Positions 1-9,920 of a stretch of DNA of 64,000 bases are shown here, piece after piece. The DNA is taken from NCBI GenBank assembly GCA_963809385.1, contig CAWEJL010000017.1, forward strand, positions 310,001 to 374,000. Reading direction: 5' to 3'. Within the stretch, counting starts at the first letter, position 1. Each line of letters opens with the position of its first letter. This DNA is from JAKAIY01 sp963809385 (GTDB taxonomy: Bacteria > Chloroflexota > Ktedonobacteria > Ktedonobacterales > JADMIN01). The notes under the pieces were generated by a model. That model was not told where the DNA came from. It did not search any database and was given only the letters and a program-made list of their open reading frames with translations. A program made the translations under genes and the position numbers.

Positions 1-268
1 TTCCTCGCGAGTCCAAGCTGCCATCTTCTCTTCATAGTGTACATGAGATGCGCAAGCGTCGCGCTGCGCAGTTACGCGTAAAGCGTGGTAGCCAGCGACA
101 GGCCTCACCGCATGCCCGGCGCCAATGCCGCCAAATCGCTGGACACTCCTAGCTTTTACCTATCAGACGCGATTTGACAGCTATTTGTTCACGAGTATGC
201 GGAACAACCTGTTATGGGGATATACAGTCTGGCGAGTTCCTTCGCGGCGCGGGGCGGCTGATCGCGAG
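1..268. other. Window edge, no gene seen
   Basis: No convincing coding region, RNA gene or repeat is visible here. Open frames on the plus strand overlap the antisense of the ATPase gene and lack a ribosome site. Confidence 0.4.
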
Positions 269-1186
269 CTACTCCGCTTCTTCCTCCATGTCGCTGGCGG
301 CCTCCGGCGCTGGTTCCCCGCGCTCCTCCGACCAGAGCGCATCTACCATCTGCCTGGTCGCTTGTAGCCCCGCCCCACGTCCCGCCGCCAGCGGCGCCAG
401 CCGCTCCACCCGCCGCTGTATCGCCGCCTCCAATTCATCCGGCGCCATCCCGATCGCGGCGGCGAGTTCATCCATCACGGCGCCATCCGCGTGCGTGAAA
501 TCGTCGCTTTCCTCCCGCCAGGACGAGAGCCGCAGCATCCGCACGCCCCACGGCTCCTCATCTCCACCATCCGGCGCAACGAAGTGCGTCGTGAGAAACC
601 GCCGCCGCTGCGGCCAGACATCGCCCACCAACCCGATATTGACGATCACGCCCAACCGCCGCACATCCCCAGCTCCCAGCCGAATATCGCGTGTCAGCAT
701 CGTCATCACATCATCAATCGTATCCGCGTGGCAGGAGGACGCCACCGCGAAGCCACCCTCCGGCAGCCTCAGCAGCGTGCGCGCCTGACGCCCCCACATA
801 TAGATCCGCAGGTGGTCGCTGACCTCATTCGCCAGCACGCACGTCGTCGCCGGCTCGACCTCGCTGACAAATCCGAAGTCCTCGAACATGCCCATCGTAT
901 ATACGACTGTCGAGCCAGCGGGCAAGAAGCCCAGCAGAGCGTTCATCGTCGTCGTCTTGCCCACTCCCGGCGTCGGGTCCGTCGGCCCTGAGACGATGAA
1001 CGACTGGTGGCGCTGGATCAACAGCCACAGCAGCGCCGCCGTCCGCGCGTCCAGGCTACCCGCCGCCACCAACTGCGCGATCGAGAGCGGGCGGTCCGAC
1101 TCGTAATGCCACATCCGGCGCTGATACGGGCTTCGGGGATCAAACACATCAGGCCTCGCTCTCTCGTTTACCAGCGACTTGCGCAT
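269..1186 (-). CDS. Secretion/pilus-type (VirB11/CpaF-like) ATPase with expanded P-loop
   Basis: Stand-alone 305-residue ATPase resembling the type II/IV secretion (PulE/VirB11/CpaF) superfamily; it would hydrolyse ATP as a cytoplasmic hexameric motor. The nucleotide-binding loop reads GPTDPTPGVGKTT near residues 65-77. The usual form is GPTGSGKTT, so about four residues are inserted. A His-box-like SSCHADTIDDV follows, as in CpaF-type ATPases. The tail is acidic. No pilin, prepilin peptidase or TadC-like partner is nearby, so the partner is unknown. The start at 1186 has only a weak ribosome site. The family call is moderately sure; the role is open. Confidence 0.6.
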   Translation of the reverse strand: MRKSLVNERARPDVFDPRSPYQRRMWHYESDRPLSIAQLVAAGSLDARTAALLWLLIQRHQSFIVSGPTDPTPGVGKTTTMNALLGFLPAGSTVVYTMGMFEDFGFVSEVEPATTCVLANEVSDHLRIYMWGRQARTLLRLPEGGFAVASSCHADTIDDVMTMLTRDIRLGAGDVRRLGVIVNIGLVGDVWPQRRRFLTTHFVAPDGGDEEPWGVRMLRLSSWREESDDFTHADGAVMDELAAAIGMAPDELEAAIQRRVERLAPLAAGRGAGLQATRQMVDALWSEERGEPAPEAASDMEEEAE

Positions 1187-1392
1187 CCACGCGCCTACGC
1201 TTCTCCTACACGGTATCCTATATGGTACACCGGAGCGGCCCTGCTTCGTCTACCTCAGCGCTCACAGAAAACACGAGACAATCATAATTTTTGAGGTGGG
1301 GTCGTCCAGAGCAACAATTATCCCACCTCTCCCGCCCGATTGACCCCAACCGAACATCTGTGCTACCCTCAACGCGCCAGGGGGGTATGTCA

Positions 1393-3496
1393 ATGGCAAT
1401 GCGGAAGGCGGAGCGCGAACAGACGCGCGGCGAGGTCAACGAGGCCAGCGACGGCGCGGCGGAGGTGTCCGCACGGACAGGCGCCTTGCTGCGGCGCGCG
1501 CGGGACCGATTGGTCGAGGCGGGAGGACCACTCAGCGCGGGTGACCTGGCGGGCGCGGTCTTCGGCGCCCAGGGCGGGCTGGCGGGCGCCAGCGGCCCCT
1601 GGGCGCGCATGCTCGACACGCTCCTCGACGCTTCCCCGCTCTTCACGCGCGACGAGCGCGACAATCTCTGGCGCCTGAGCGCGTGGGAGATCGCCCGCCT
1701 GCCACTCGCTGAGGTCGAATTCGTCGCCGTGGATGTCGAGACCACAGGCCTCGCGCCGGGACGTCACCGGCTCATCGAGGTCGCCGCCGTGATCGTCACC
1801 GCAGGCGGCGAGCTGACCTCTTTCCGCCGCCTCATCAACCCCGACCGCAAGATACCCCAGTTCATCACGCAATTCACCGGCATCACCGAGAGCATGGTCG
1901 CGCGCTCCGCCCGCGCTGGCTCCGTCCTCCCCAAACTGCGCGACTTCATCGGCCAGCGCCCCGTCGTCGGCCACAACATTGGCTTTGACCTCTCCTTCCT
2001 CAACGCCGAATCTGACCGCGCTGGCATGGGAACGGCCTTCCCCGAGACCGGCCTCGACACCATCGCCCTCGCCCGCCGCTACGTCACCGGACTGCGCCGC
2101 GCCAGCCTCGACCGTGTCGCCCTCGCCCTGCACATTCCCATACACGCCCGCCACCGCGCCCTGCCTGACGCCCGCCTCACCGCGCAGGTCTTCGCCCTGC
2201 TGCTGGCCCGCGCCCGCGAGGAGGGCTGCGAGACGCTCGAAGACCTCTGGCGCGTCTCCGATGGCGTCGCCCCGTCGCGCTTCAGCCAGCCGGAACCGCG
2301 CCCCACCGGCAAGATCTACCTCAACCCCGCCTGGCGACAGAATTTTCCCACCACACCCGGTGTGTACCTGATGAGCGACGCCGCAGGCGAAGTGATCTAC
2401 GTCGGCAAGGCCAAGCGCCTGCGCGACCGCCTCGCCTCGTACTACAGCCAGCCGCTCGGCTACACGCGCAAAATGGATGGACTGCTGCAGAGCGTCGTCC
2501 ACATCGAGACGCGCGAGCTTGGCTCAGAGTTGGAGGCGCTGCTGGTCGAATCACAGCTCATCAAAGCCCTCCAGCCGCGCTACAATGTCCAGCTCAAGAA
2601 CCACGAGCGCTATCCCTTCATCAAGGTCAACCTCAACAGCCCCTTCCCCCGCTTCTACGCCACCCGAGAGATCGCCGCCGACGGCGCGCGCTACTTCGGC
2701 CCCTTCCGCAGCGGGCGCATCGTCGAGGTGACGCTGGAGTTGATCCACAAGGTCTTGCCCATCCGCACCTGCCTGCGCTCGCTCCCGCCTGAAGCGCCCG
2801 CCAGCGAGCCATGCCTGCGCTACCACCTCAAGCGCTGCCCAGCGCCCTGCAAAGGCGCGCTCTCACCCGACGCCCAGCGCGACTATCGCGCCTCCGTGCT
2901 GGAGGCCTGCGCCTTCCTTGGCGGCGAGCGCGACGACCTGATCGCCCGGCTGAAGCGCGAGATGTACGAGGCCTCCGCCCGCCAGGACTACGAGCGCGCC
3001 GCCCGCCTGCGCGACGCCCTGCGCGACGCCGACCAGGTCCTGCTGGGTCAGCGCCTCGTCACCGGCGCGGTAGAGGCCAACAACCTCCTGATCGCCTACC
3101 CCTCCGCCGTCCCTGGCTTCGTCGAGCTCTACCTCATCCGCCACGGACGCCTCGCCAGTCAGCGCCGCGCCGAGCGGACGCCCGGCGGCCATCGAGGTCG
3201 CCGCGCGCGAGCTTGCCGGGGAAGCCGCCGCCCTGGGCGAGCCGCCGCCCTGCGTCGGACGCGCGGAGGTGGACCAGATCAACATCATCGCCCGCTGGAT
3301 CAGCCACCACAGCGACGAGAGTGATCGCGCCTTCTTCAACCTGCCGCGCGCGCTCGACGACCCGGCGGAAATCGCCGCGTTCGCCGACCGCGTCGCCACC
3401 ACCATCGCTACCCTCGAGCCCGATGTGGAGGAGACCCCCGCCGGAGACATCGCGACTGACGATGAGCTTGCGTGGGACGGCGAGCCACCGGTGTAG
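1393..3496 (+). CDS. DEDD exonuclease / GIY-YIG UvrC-like nuclease fusion (one frameshift)
   Basis: A DnaQ-type 3'-5' exonuclease is fused to the N-terminal half of UvrC, as in mycobacterial Rv2191-like proteins; it likely acts in DNA repair. The exonuclease covers residues about 110-275: D114-V-E116-T, then VGHNIGFD, then HRALPDA. The GIY-YIG nuclease starts near residue 320 (PGVYLM, then EVIYVGKAK). A UvrB-binding UVR helix pair (RQDYERAARLRDAL) lies near residues 525-555. The UvrC RNase-H-like half is absent. ATG at 1393 is preferred because AGGGGGG sits 7 bases upstream. The frame breaks near 3181, where one extra C in a C run moves the reading to the frame ending at 3496 (continuing AAIEVAARELAG). 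Without correction the protein ends at 3324. Confidence 0.8.
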
Positions 3497-3522
3497 CGAG
3501 CCGCCCCAGTCGGTCCCAATCG

Positions 3523-5232
3523 CTAAACTTCGACCACCACAGGCAGGATCATCGGACGGCGCTTGTTGGTGTCGTAGATGAACTCGCTCAGCGTGTCGCG
3601 GATCTTGTTCTTGACGTAGTTCCAGTCGGCGTTGCCGCCACGCGTGCGCGTGTGCTTCTGGAACGCCTGAATCACTCGCCCGCGCGCCGCCTCCAGCAGC
3701 GCCTCCGACTCCTTCTCATAGACGAAGCCGCGCGAGATGATGTCAGGCCGCGCCAGTGGCTCGCCTGTCTCGGCGTCCACCGTCAGCACCACCACCAGCA
3801 CGCCATCACTGGAGAGCGCCCGCCGGTCGCGCAGCACCACCTGCCCCACGTCGCCGACACCCGTCCCGTCAACATACACGTTGCCGCACGGCGCGTGGTC
3901 CACGATCTCGATCTTCGGGCCCGCTGTCACCTCGATGATGTCGCCGTCCTGCGCCACCACCGTGCGTTCCGGCGCAACGCCCATGCTCGCCGCCAGCTCC
4001 GCGTGGCGCGCCAGCATGCGGTACTCGCCGTGCACCGGAATCATGCACTTCGGGCGTGTCAGCGCCAGCATCAACTTCAGCTCCTCGCGGCTGGCGTGGC
4101 CCGAGACATGCACCTGCGCAATGCCCTGCGAGAAAATCTTCACGCCTTGCCGCATCAGGTTATCAATGTTGCGCGAAACGGCCCGCTCGTTGCCCACGAT
4201 CGGCGTCGAGCTGAGGATCACCGTATCCCCCGGCTGCGCCTGCACCAGCCAGTGGTCGCCATTGGCGATCTTGGTCAGCGCCGACGTCGGCTCGCCCTGG
4301 CTGCCCGTGCAGACAATCGCTAGCTTGCTAGGGGGAATCTGATTGATATCCTCGGCCCGCGCCAGTGTCCCAACCGGAACATTCAGATACCCTAGCTCGA
4401 TCGCCATTTGCACGTTGTTGACCATCGAACGACCCACCAGCGCCACCTGCCGCCCGTGTTTGACCGCCACATCCACCACCTGCTGCACGCGCGAGATCAG
4501 CGAGGCGAACGTCGCCACCAGGATACGTCCCTGCGCCTGGTTAAAAATCGTCTCGAAGCTGTCGCTGATGACACGCTCCGACGGCGTGTAGCCTGGGCTC
4601 TCGACGCGCGTCGAGTCGCCGCACAGCACCAGCACGCCCTCATCGCCCAGCCGCGCCAGCGCGCCAATGTCGGCCCGTAGCCCGTCTACTGGGGTGAAGT
4701 CGAACTTGTAATCGCCAGTATGCAGCACTGTCCCCACGGGCGTCCGCAGCGCCAGCGAGACCGCGTCGGGAATGCTGTGGTTGATGCGGATGCCCGTGAT
4801 GTTAAACGCCCCCGCCTGAACCGGAGCCCCTGGCTCGATCTCGATCAGCTTCGCGCGGTCCAGGATACGGCGCTCGCGCAGCTTGACCGTTATCAAACCG
4901 AGCGTCAGCCGGGTGGCGTAGACTGGCGGGAAATTGAGCTGCGGCAGCAGGAACGGCAAGCCGCCGATATGGTCCTCGTGCCCGTGCGTGATGAAGATGC
5001 CGCGAATGCGGTTGAGCTTGTCCGCTAGATAGGTCGTGTCAGGAATCACGAGATCCACGCCGAGCATCTCGTCATCGGGGAACATCAGCCCCCCGTCAAC
5101 GATCACGATGTCATCACCGTACTCGATGACCATCATGTTCTTGCCGATCTCGCCCAGCCCGCCCAGGGGCACGAAGCGCAGCGGCAGCGCGCGCGAAGGG
5201 GCGCCTCGATGGGAGGCGCGTGACTGTGTCAT
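3523..5232 (-). CDS. rnj: Ribonuclease J
   Basis: A 569-residue metallo-beta-lactamase/beta-CASP RNase with 5'-3' exo- and endonuclease activity in mRNA turnover and rRNA processing. The zinc motif HGHEDHIGG is near residue 80. Later come the LHTGDYKFD and VHVSGHASREE motifs and the MIPVHGEYRM segment of the family. Length and C-terminal domain are as expected for RNase J. It converges on the preceding nuclease gene with a 26-base gap. The start at 5232 lacks a clear Shine-Dalgarno sequence. Having RNase J fits a lineage outside the Gammaproteobacteria. Confidence 0.95.
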   Translation of the reverse strand: MTQSRASHRGAPSRALPLRFVPLGGLGEIGKNMMVIEYGDDIVIVDGGLMFPDDEMLGVDLVIPDTTYLADKLNRIRGIFITHGHEDHIGGLPFLLPQLNFPPVYATRLTLGLITVKLRERRILDRAKLIEIEPGAPVQAGAFNITGIRINHSIPDAVSLALRTPVGTVLHTGDYKFDFTPVDGLRADIGALARLGDEGVLVLCGDSTRVESPGYTPSERVISDSFETIFNQAQGRILVATFASLISRVQQVVDVAVKHGRQVALVGRSMVNNVQMAIELGYLNVPVGTLARAEDINQIPPSKLAIVCTGSQGEPTSALTKIANGDHWLVQAQPGDTVILSSTPIVGNERAVSRNIDNLMRQGVKIFSQGIAQVHVSGHASREELKLMLALTRPKCMIPVHGEYRMLARHAELAASMGVAPERTVVAQDGDIIEVTAGPKIEIVDHAPCGNVYVDGTGVGDVGQVVLRDRRALSSDGVLVVVLTVDAETGEPLARPDIISRGFVYEKESEALLEAARGRVIQAFQKHTRTRGGNADWNYVKNKIRDTLSEFIYDTNKRRPMILPVVVEV

Positions 5233-5473
5233 AGGTTGCTGTGTCGCTTTCTCTGTTGTTCTAAAAGCCCATCAAGCCATGCGCCCGGTTTCTATCCAGG
5301 GGCGCGGCGATATACCGCCCGCGAACGTCCGCGCGGCTCTCATGCCCGCGAATCGCTCCGGGGTCAGGCTTCGTCATCTGTCATCGTCAGGTGTGTTCGT
5401 TATGTCTGTACTCTACCACCACACTGTGGCCGGTCGGCGTCCTCGCCGCCTCACGGGGGGTATCGCGTATCCC

Positions 5474-5719
5474 TCAGTCGCTCCCAGCTTCATCCTGCTC
5501 CAGAAAGAGCCGCCCCAGCGTCGCGAGCGTCGCGACATACTCATCGCCGATGAATACCAGTTCGATATATCCCTCTTCCGCCATCTCGCGCAGATCATCG
5601 GTCACAATCATATAGCCCTTGAGCATGCGACTAATGTCGCTCTCTGGCAGCGGCCCCCACTCGCGCAGCTTCCGCAGCGCCGCCAGCGTCACCGGCGTAT
5701 TGTCGTCAATCGAGCGCAT
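5474..5719 (-). CDS. Small winged-helix-like protein
   Basis: An 81-residue acidic protein of unknown function. The pattern of helices (LAALRKLREWG, SDISRMLKG, TDDLREMAEEGYI) followed by a short beta-like ELVFIGDEYVA segment looks like a small winged helix, suggesting a regulator or a protein-protein module. ATG at 5719 is chosen over the upstream in-frame start at 5761 because GAGGG lies 6 bases before it. It stands alone between rnj and the lipoprotein gene on the same strand. The fold is inferred from pattern only. Confidence 0.55.
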   Translation of the reverse strand: MRSIDDNTPVTLAALRKLREWGPLPESDISRMLKGYMIVTDDLREMAEEGYIELVFIGDEYVATLATLGRLFLEQDEAGSD

Positions 5720-5784
5720 GGCATATCCCTCGCGTCCTGATTCCTGGAGCGCGCCGCACACTCAGCGCGCCATCGCCACCGTCG

Positions 5785-7150
5785 CTAATGGATCGCCAGA
5801 TCGCTCGCGCCAGGTATCAGCGCCGTCAACGTGTCGCCCTTCGCTATCTGCGCGCTCGTCACCTCCCGCGTGACGCCTGAGGCGTCTGTCGAGGTGGAGA
5901 GCACGCTCGTCACCAACAGCGTATCACCTGACACCCACTGCGGCGCGTACGTGGAGGTTGTGTCCAACGCCTTGCTCAGCTTGGTCGCGTACAGCTTGGC
6001 GCCCTGATAGGCCACCGCGCCGCCCGGCCCGATTGTGATCTGCGCGTGGACCGCGAGCGGCTGCGAGCCGACCGCCGAAAGCGTCTGCTGTGACAGTACC
6101 AGTTGTAGTGTCGGTCACGCAGATCGTGCGCCCCGCTGTGCTCGCCTTCGCGTTCACCGAGCCGATCATCTCATACACCACCGTACTGCCACCAACGCTC
6201 CACGCGCCCGCCACGGGATTGCCCTGCGGATCGGAATAGACATTCCCCAGCGAGGCGAACTGGTTTCCGTAAAAACCGCCGCCATTGCTGTCGGCGTTCT
6301 GGGCGTTGGCGATTTGCTGGTCACGCGCGACCTCATCACTCTGCTCGAAAGCGTACACAAATGGCAGCAAGCTGAGATAGTTCAGGTAGGCCGAGCCAAT
6401 CGCGCCTGTCTTACCCAATCCGCCCAGTGTCATACAGGTGTAGTACAGGTTCGTTACCGATACCCCCACGTCGCCGTAGGCGCTGGGCTGTGGGCAGATT
6501 GAGTCCTGCGACTCGGTATATGTCGTGCGGAGCTGCCAGACGCGCGGCCCATTGGGATCGTGAAGATCGTAGGCGCTAATGCCGCCACCACCACCTGCGA
6601 TCAGCAGATCATCGTTGAACCAGGTGTAGGCATGCCCATAGACACTGCCCGTCAACGGCGTGTGATAGGTCGCGCAAGCCGTCGAGGTCGAGCTCAGACA
6701 ATGCGACAGGTCAATGTAGTAGACCGGCCCCGCGGCGCTCGATGGACTGTCCGGTGTCAGATTCACCACCAGCGCGAAGGCCAGCGAGTGTCCACTGTTT
6801 GACCATACCAGCGGCCCCCAGATGATGTCAGCCCCCGCTGAGAGCGTCAATTGTGTGACCTGGCGTGGCTTGTCGGCGCCCTTCTGCCTCACCCACACCT
6901 GATTGTCATAGACAAAGGCATATTCGCGATCCGGCCCGCTGGACGCCACCTGCGGCGGCGTGGCGGGATGATCGTTCGTCGCGCCTTGTAGGCCCAGCGA
7001 AAAGTTGATGCCCCCGCCGCCGCTCGACACCGTGCAGCCCGCTACCAGCAGCGCCGCTAGCGTCAGCGCCGCCACCAGCCCGCCTCGCCAGGCCCGCGCG
7101 CGCCCTCTGCCCTGCCGCGTCAATTGACTCTCCCTGCCGTGCGTCTCCAC
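5785..7150 (-). CDS. Secreted lipoprotein, beta-propeller-like (one frameshift)
   Basis: A lipoprotein with a positively charged start, a hydrophobic stretch and a lipobox ending at C39 (LLVAGC), so it is probably anchored on the outer face of the membrane. The rest is rich in W, Y, G and T and has WD/TolB-like strands (EYAFVYDNQVWVRQ, SLAFALVVN), suggesting a beta-propeller. It starts at GTG 7150 with AGGAGA just upstream and overlaps the 3' end of the membrane protein gene by 31 bases, which suggests translational coupling. Near 6088 one extra base shifts the frame. The true tail (QTLSAVGS, then AVAYQGAKLYATKLS) continues to a stop at 5785. Confidence 0.6.
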
Positions 7151-8856
7151 ATGCTCTCCTGATACTCCATCATACCAGCGGCCGTACCAGCGGCGCTCCC
7201 CGGCGTTAGATCAGTACGCAGGGGACGGAGGCAGAGCGCCGCGACACCGTCATCCCCCTCCGCCTGGCAGCGCCACCCGCTCAACGCCAGCGCCTGCCGC
7301 AGCGGAGCGTTCGCCTGGATCAGCGCCCACTCGATGTGATACTGATCGAGCAGGCGCGACCAGCCTGGCCCGACCTCAGTCATCGTCAGATAGTCACTGA
7401 GGAACTGGCTACTATACACATCCGACCGGCTATCAATAAAGACATGATACCCCGGCAGCGCAAAATCCAGGTAGCCCCCCCACTCATACGGGTTGAATCC
7501 CCGCCCTGGCGGTATCCCCTCGCGCCGCAAGACCGCTACCGCCGCCACCGGAAGTTGCGTCGCATCCCACTGCGCGCTCACCAGCGGGCGGCTCTGCCCT
7601 GGCAGCGCGCCGCCATTCGCCACCAGCGCCACACCGAGCGCGACGACGAGCACCGACCACAACGCCCCGCGCAGCAGCCGGTCCACCACATCCACTCGCC
7701 GCGACAGCGCCGCCATCCGGCCAGCGCCCGCCGCTAGCCAGGCTGCGATGCGCCCGCGCCAGCCGCCCCAATCCGCCACATCCTTCGCAAGCGGCGGGCC
7801 GCCGCTCACGCCCACCAGCGCCTGAGCCATGTACGGTAAGCAGACCAGCGGCCAGAGCGGCACGAAGCGCACATACACAAACGCCAGCGCCGTCCACATC
7901 GCGCACAGCGTCAGCCCCAGCGGCTCGATCCCTCGACCGCCCGCGCGCCATACCGCCACCAGCCATGTCGCCACCAGCGCGAACACCAGCGCCAGAAACA
8001 GCCGCTCCAGCCCCAGGTGGAAGTTGGGCGACTGATATTCCTGCGTCAACGATGGGATGAGCGGGTTGCGCGCGAAGGCGATGACATGCCGCCAGTAGTC
8101 GAAGCCCCACGGCGTTAGCAGTGTCGCCAGAGCAGATCCCGCCAGCGCCAGCGCCATCTCGCCAGGCCGCGCGACGCGCCTGCCAGGCGGCAGTGCGAAC
8201 GCTAGCGCCGTCGCGGCTCCCAGGAGCGCGAATCCACTCAGATACCCAGCGTGGAAGTTCGCCCACAGCGCTGTCACCGCCGGAAACAGCCACAGCCGCC
8301 AGCGCGCGCCGTCGCGCCAGTAACGCCACAGCCACTCGCCCCACCACAGCGTGAACAGCAGCGAGAAGAGTTGCGCCCGCGCCGTCCATGAGAGCATCAC
8401 CAGCGCGCCACCGAGCAGCGCCAGCGCCGCCGCTCCCAGCGCGGACATCCCCCGCCGCCGCAGCGCGGCGTACAGCCCGCGCACAGTCAGCGCCACCAGC
8501 AGCGACGCCAGCGCAACCACGCCATTCAACCCGCCCAGCAGATACCCCAGCGCATACACAACTTGTGTCAGCCATTCCCAATGGACAACCGGCTGGCCCA
8601 GCATTGTCGACAGGAACGGCTCAGTCCGAGGCAGCCCGTGGCGCAGCGTCATCTCGCCCAGGGCGATATTCCATCCCGCGTCGCCATCTATCCCCAGGAC
8701 GCGCCCTTGCAGTCCAATCAACCCGAAGGCGAAAACGCAGATGAACAGCGCGTCCCCCAGCGATGGCATCAGCCAGACCGCTATGCGCTCGCCCGGCGTG
8801 AGCGGCTTGGCGCTTATCCCCGCGCTGGTCTCGCCGTCCGCCTCAGCCTCGATCAC
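7120..8856 (-). CDS. Polytopic membrane protein, glycosyltransferase-39-like architecture
   Basis: About 578 residues with roughly ten to twelve hydrophobic helices and a C-terminal soluble domain holding the motif NPYEWGGYL followed by VFIDSRSDVYSSQF. That layout is common in unclassified bacterial membrane proteins related to dolichyl-phosphate-mannose-type glycosyltransferases. An acidic N-terminal loop resembling a GT-C active-site region (DGDAGWNIALGE) follows the first helix. GTG at 8856 is the likely start because GAGGAG lies 7 bases upstream; the longer upstream reading has no site. It is coupled to the lipoprotein gene downstream. A sugar-transfer role is only inference. Confidence 0.6.
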   Translation of the reverse strand: MIEAEADGETSAGISAKPLTPGERIAVWLMPSLGDALFICVFAFGLIGLQGRVLGIDGDAGWNIALGEMTLRHGLPRTEPFLSTMLGQPVVHWEWLTQVVYALGYLLGGLNGVVALASLLVALTVRGLYAALRRRGMSALGAAALALLGGALVMLSWTARAQLFSLLFTLWWGEWLWRYWRDGARWRLWLFPAVTALWANFHAGYLSGFALLGAATALAFALPPGRRVARPGEMALALAGSALATLLTPWGFDYWRHVIAFARNPLIPSLTQEYQSPNFHLGLERLFLALVFALVATWLVAVWRAGGRGIEPLGLTLCAMWTALAFVYVRFVPLWPLVCLPYMAQALVGVSGGPPLAKDVADWGGWRGRIAAWLAAGAGRMAALSRRVDVVDRLLRGALWSVLVVALGVALVANGGALPGQSRPLVSAQWDATQLPVAAVAVLRREGIPPGRGFNPYEWGGYLDFALPGYHVFIDSRSDVYSSQFLSDYLTMTEVGPGWSRLLDQYHIEWALIQANAPLRQALALSGWRCQAEGDDGVAALCLRPLRTDLTPGSAAGTAAGMMEYQESMWRRTAGRVN

Positions 8857-9097
8857 TTCCGCGCTCCTCGCTGTAACGTTTTCGCATCTTCTCTGTCTAT
8901 ACAACGCGCGGGAGCCCGCCTGGCCCGCGAATGGCGCAATTGGCGCCAGCGGCGCGGCGCGCGGCATAATCTTCAGAACGCGCTACGCGCTCGGCGTTTG
9001 GCGCGGAAGAACCGAAGAAGTTGCTATGCGTCCTCGCCAATAGGCCATGTTTGACCCGCTCAATCCTATCAAACCTCCGGAAAGGAGACGGCGACCC

Positions 9098-9718
9098 ATG
9101 TCTTTACGCAAATTGTTTGGCGGACAGCCCGACCCCGCGGCGTTGGAGAAGCTACCGGATGGATCGCCGCGACTTCCCCCTGGCCAGTCGTTGATCTCCA
9201 AGTGGACGGTCCTCTCCTATGAGCCAACACCCAAATTTGACGCGACGACCTATCGCTTCAAGGTCTGGGGAGCCGTCGCCGAGCCGCTGGAGATCACCTG
9301 GGATCAGCTTCAGACCCTGCCGCGCACGCGCCTAACCGCCGATTTCCACTGCGTCACCGCCTGGAGTCGCTTCGACAACGCATGGGAAGGTGTCGCCATT
9401 CGCGACATTCTGGCGATGGTCAAGCCACGCCCCGACGCGACGTTCGTCACCGCCCACTCCTGGAGCGGCTATACGACGAACATGCCGCTATCGGACCTGG
9501 ACGATGACGACACGCTGGTCGCTTTCTCCCACGACGGCGCGCCGCTCACGCCCGACCATGGCGGCCCCGTCCGCCTCATCGTCCCCAAGCTCTACGCCTA
9601 CAAGAGCGCCAAGTGGCTCTCTGGGCTGGAGTTCATGGAGAAAGACCGCCCCGGCTTCTGGGAGATTCGTGGATACCATAACCACGCCGATCCCTGGAAG
9701 GAAGAGCGTTTCTGGTAG
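9098..9718 (+). CDS. Sulfite-oxidase-fold molybdopterin oxidoreductase
   Basis: A 206-residue protein of the oxidoreductase molybdopterin-binding family (SUOX/YedY-like fold). C85 in the segment FHCVTAWSRFDN is the predicted molybdenum ligand. The downstream PDHGGPVRLIVPKLYAYKS is the characteristic cofactor-binding stretch. There is no Tat signal and no heme domain, so it may be cytoplasmic; the electron partner is unknown. ATG at 9098 is favoured by AAGGAG upstream over the earlier in-frame ATG at 9047. A palindromic terminator follows at 9758-9787. Confidence 0.85.
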   Translation: MSLRKLFGGQPDPAALEKLPDGSPRLPPGQSLISKWTVLSYEPTPKFDATTYRFKVWGAVAEPLEITWDQLQTLPRTRLTADFHCVTAWSRFDNAWEGVAIRDILAMVKPRPDATFVTAHSWSGYTTNMPLSDLDDDDTLVAFSHDGAPLTPDHGGPVRLIVPKLYAYKSAKWLSGLEFMEKDRPGFWEIRGYHNHADPWKEERFW

Positions 9719-9757
9719 GCGTCCCATTCGCCTGACCAGCCTTGGAGACCTCCTGAG

Positions 9758-9787
9758 GCCCCAGTGAGTGGCGCCACTCGCTGGGGC
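9758..9787. terminator. Near-perfect palindromic hairpin
   Basis: Left arm GCCCCAGTGAGTGGC pairs with GCCACTCGCTGGGGC, with a single G-T wobble and almost no loop. It lies 40 bases after the molybdopterin oxidoreductase gene. There is no long T tract. Confidence 0.6.
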
Positions 9788-9920
9788 TTCCCATTTGCCT
9801 GTACCGCCGCGTGGCTTTTAGGGTACACTATGGGCCGTGCGAGTTCGTCATCCGCCTTCCGCAGTGGTGGCTTCTGGTGGGTGGACGGCTGGACCGGTGA
9901 GAAAGGGTATGGAAACGGAC

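Noticed and set aside
3472..4323. A 283-residue open frame antisense to RNase J
   Set aside because: It is Arg/His-rich shadow coding against a well-conserved gene and has no ribosome site; the same applies to many long antisense frames, such as 1390-2502 and 19727-20476.
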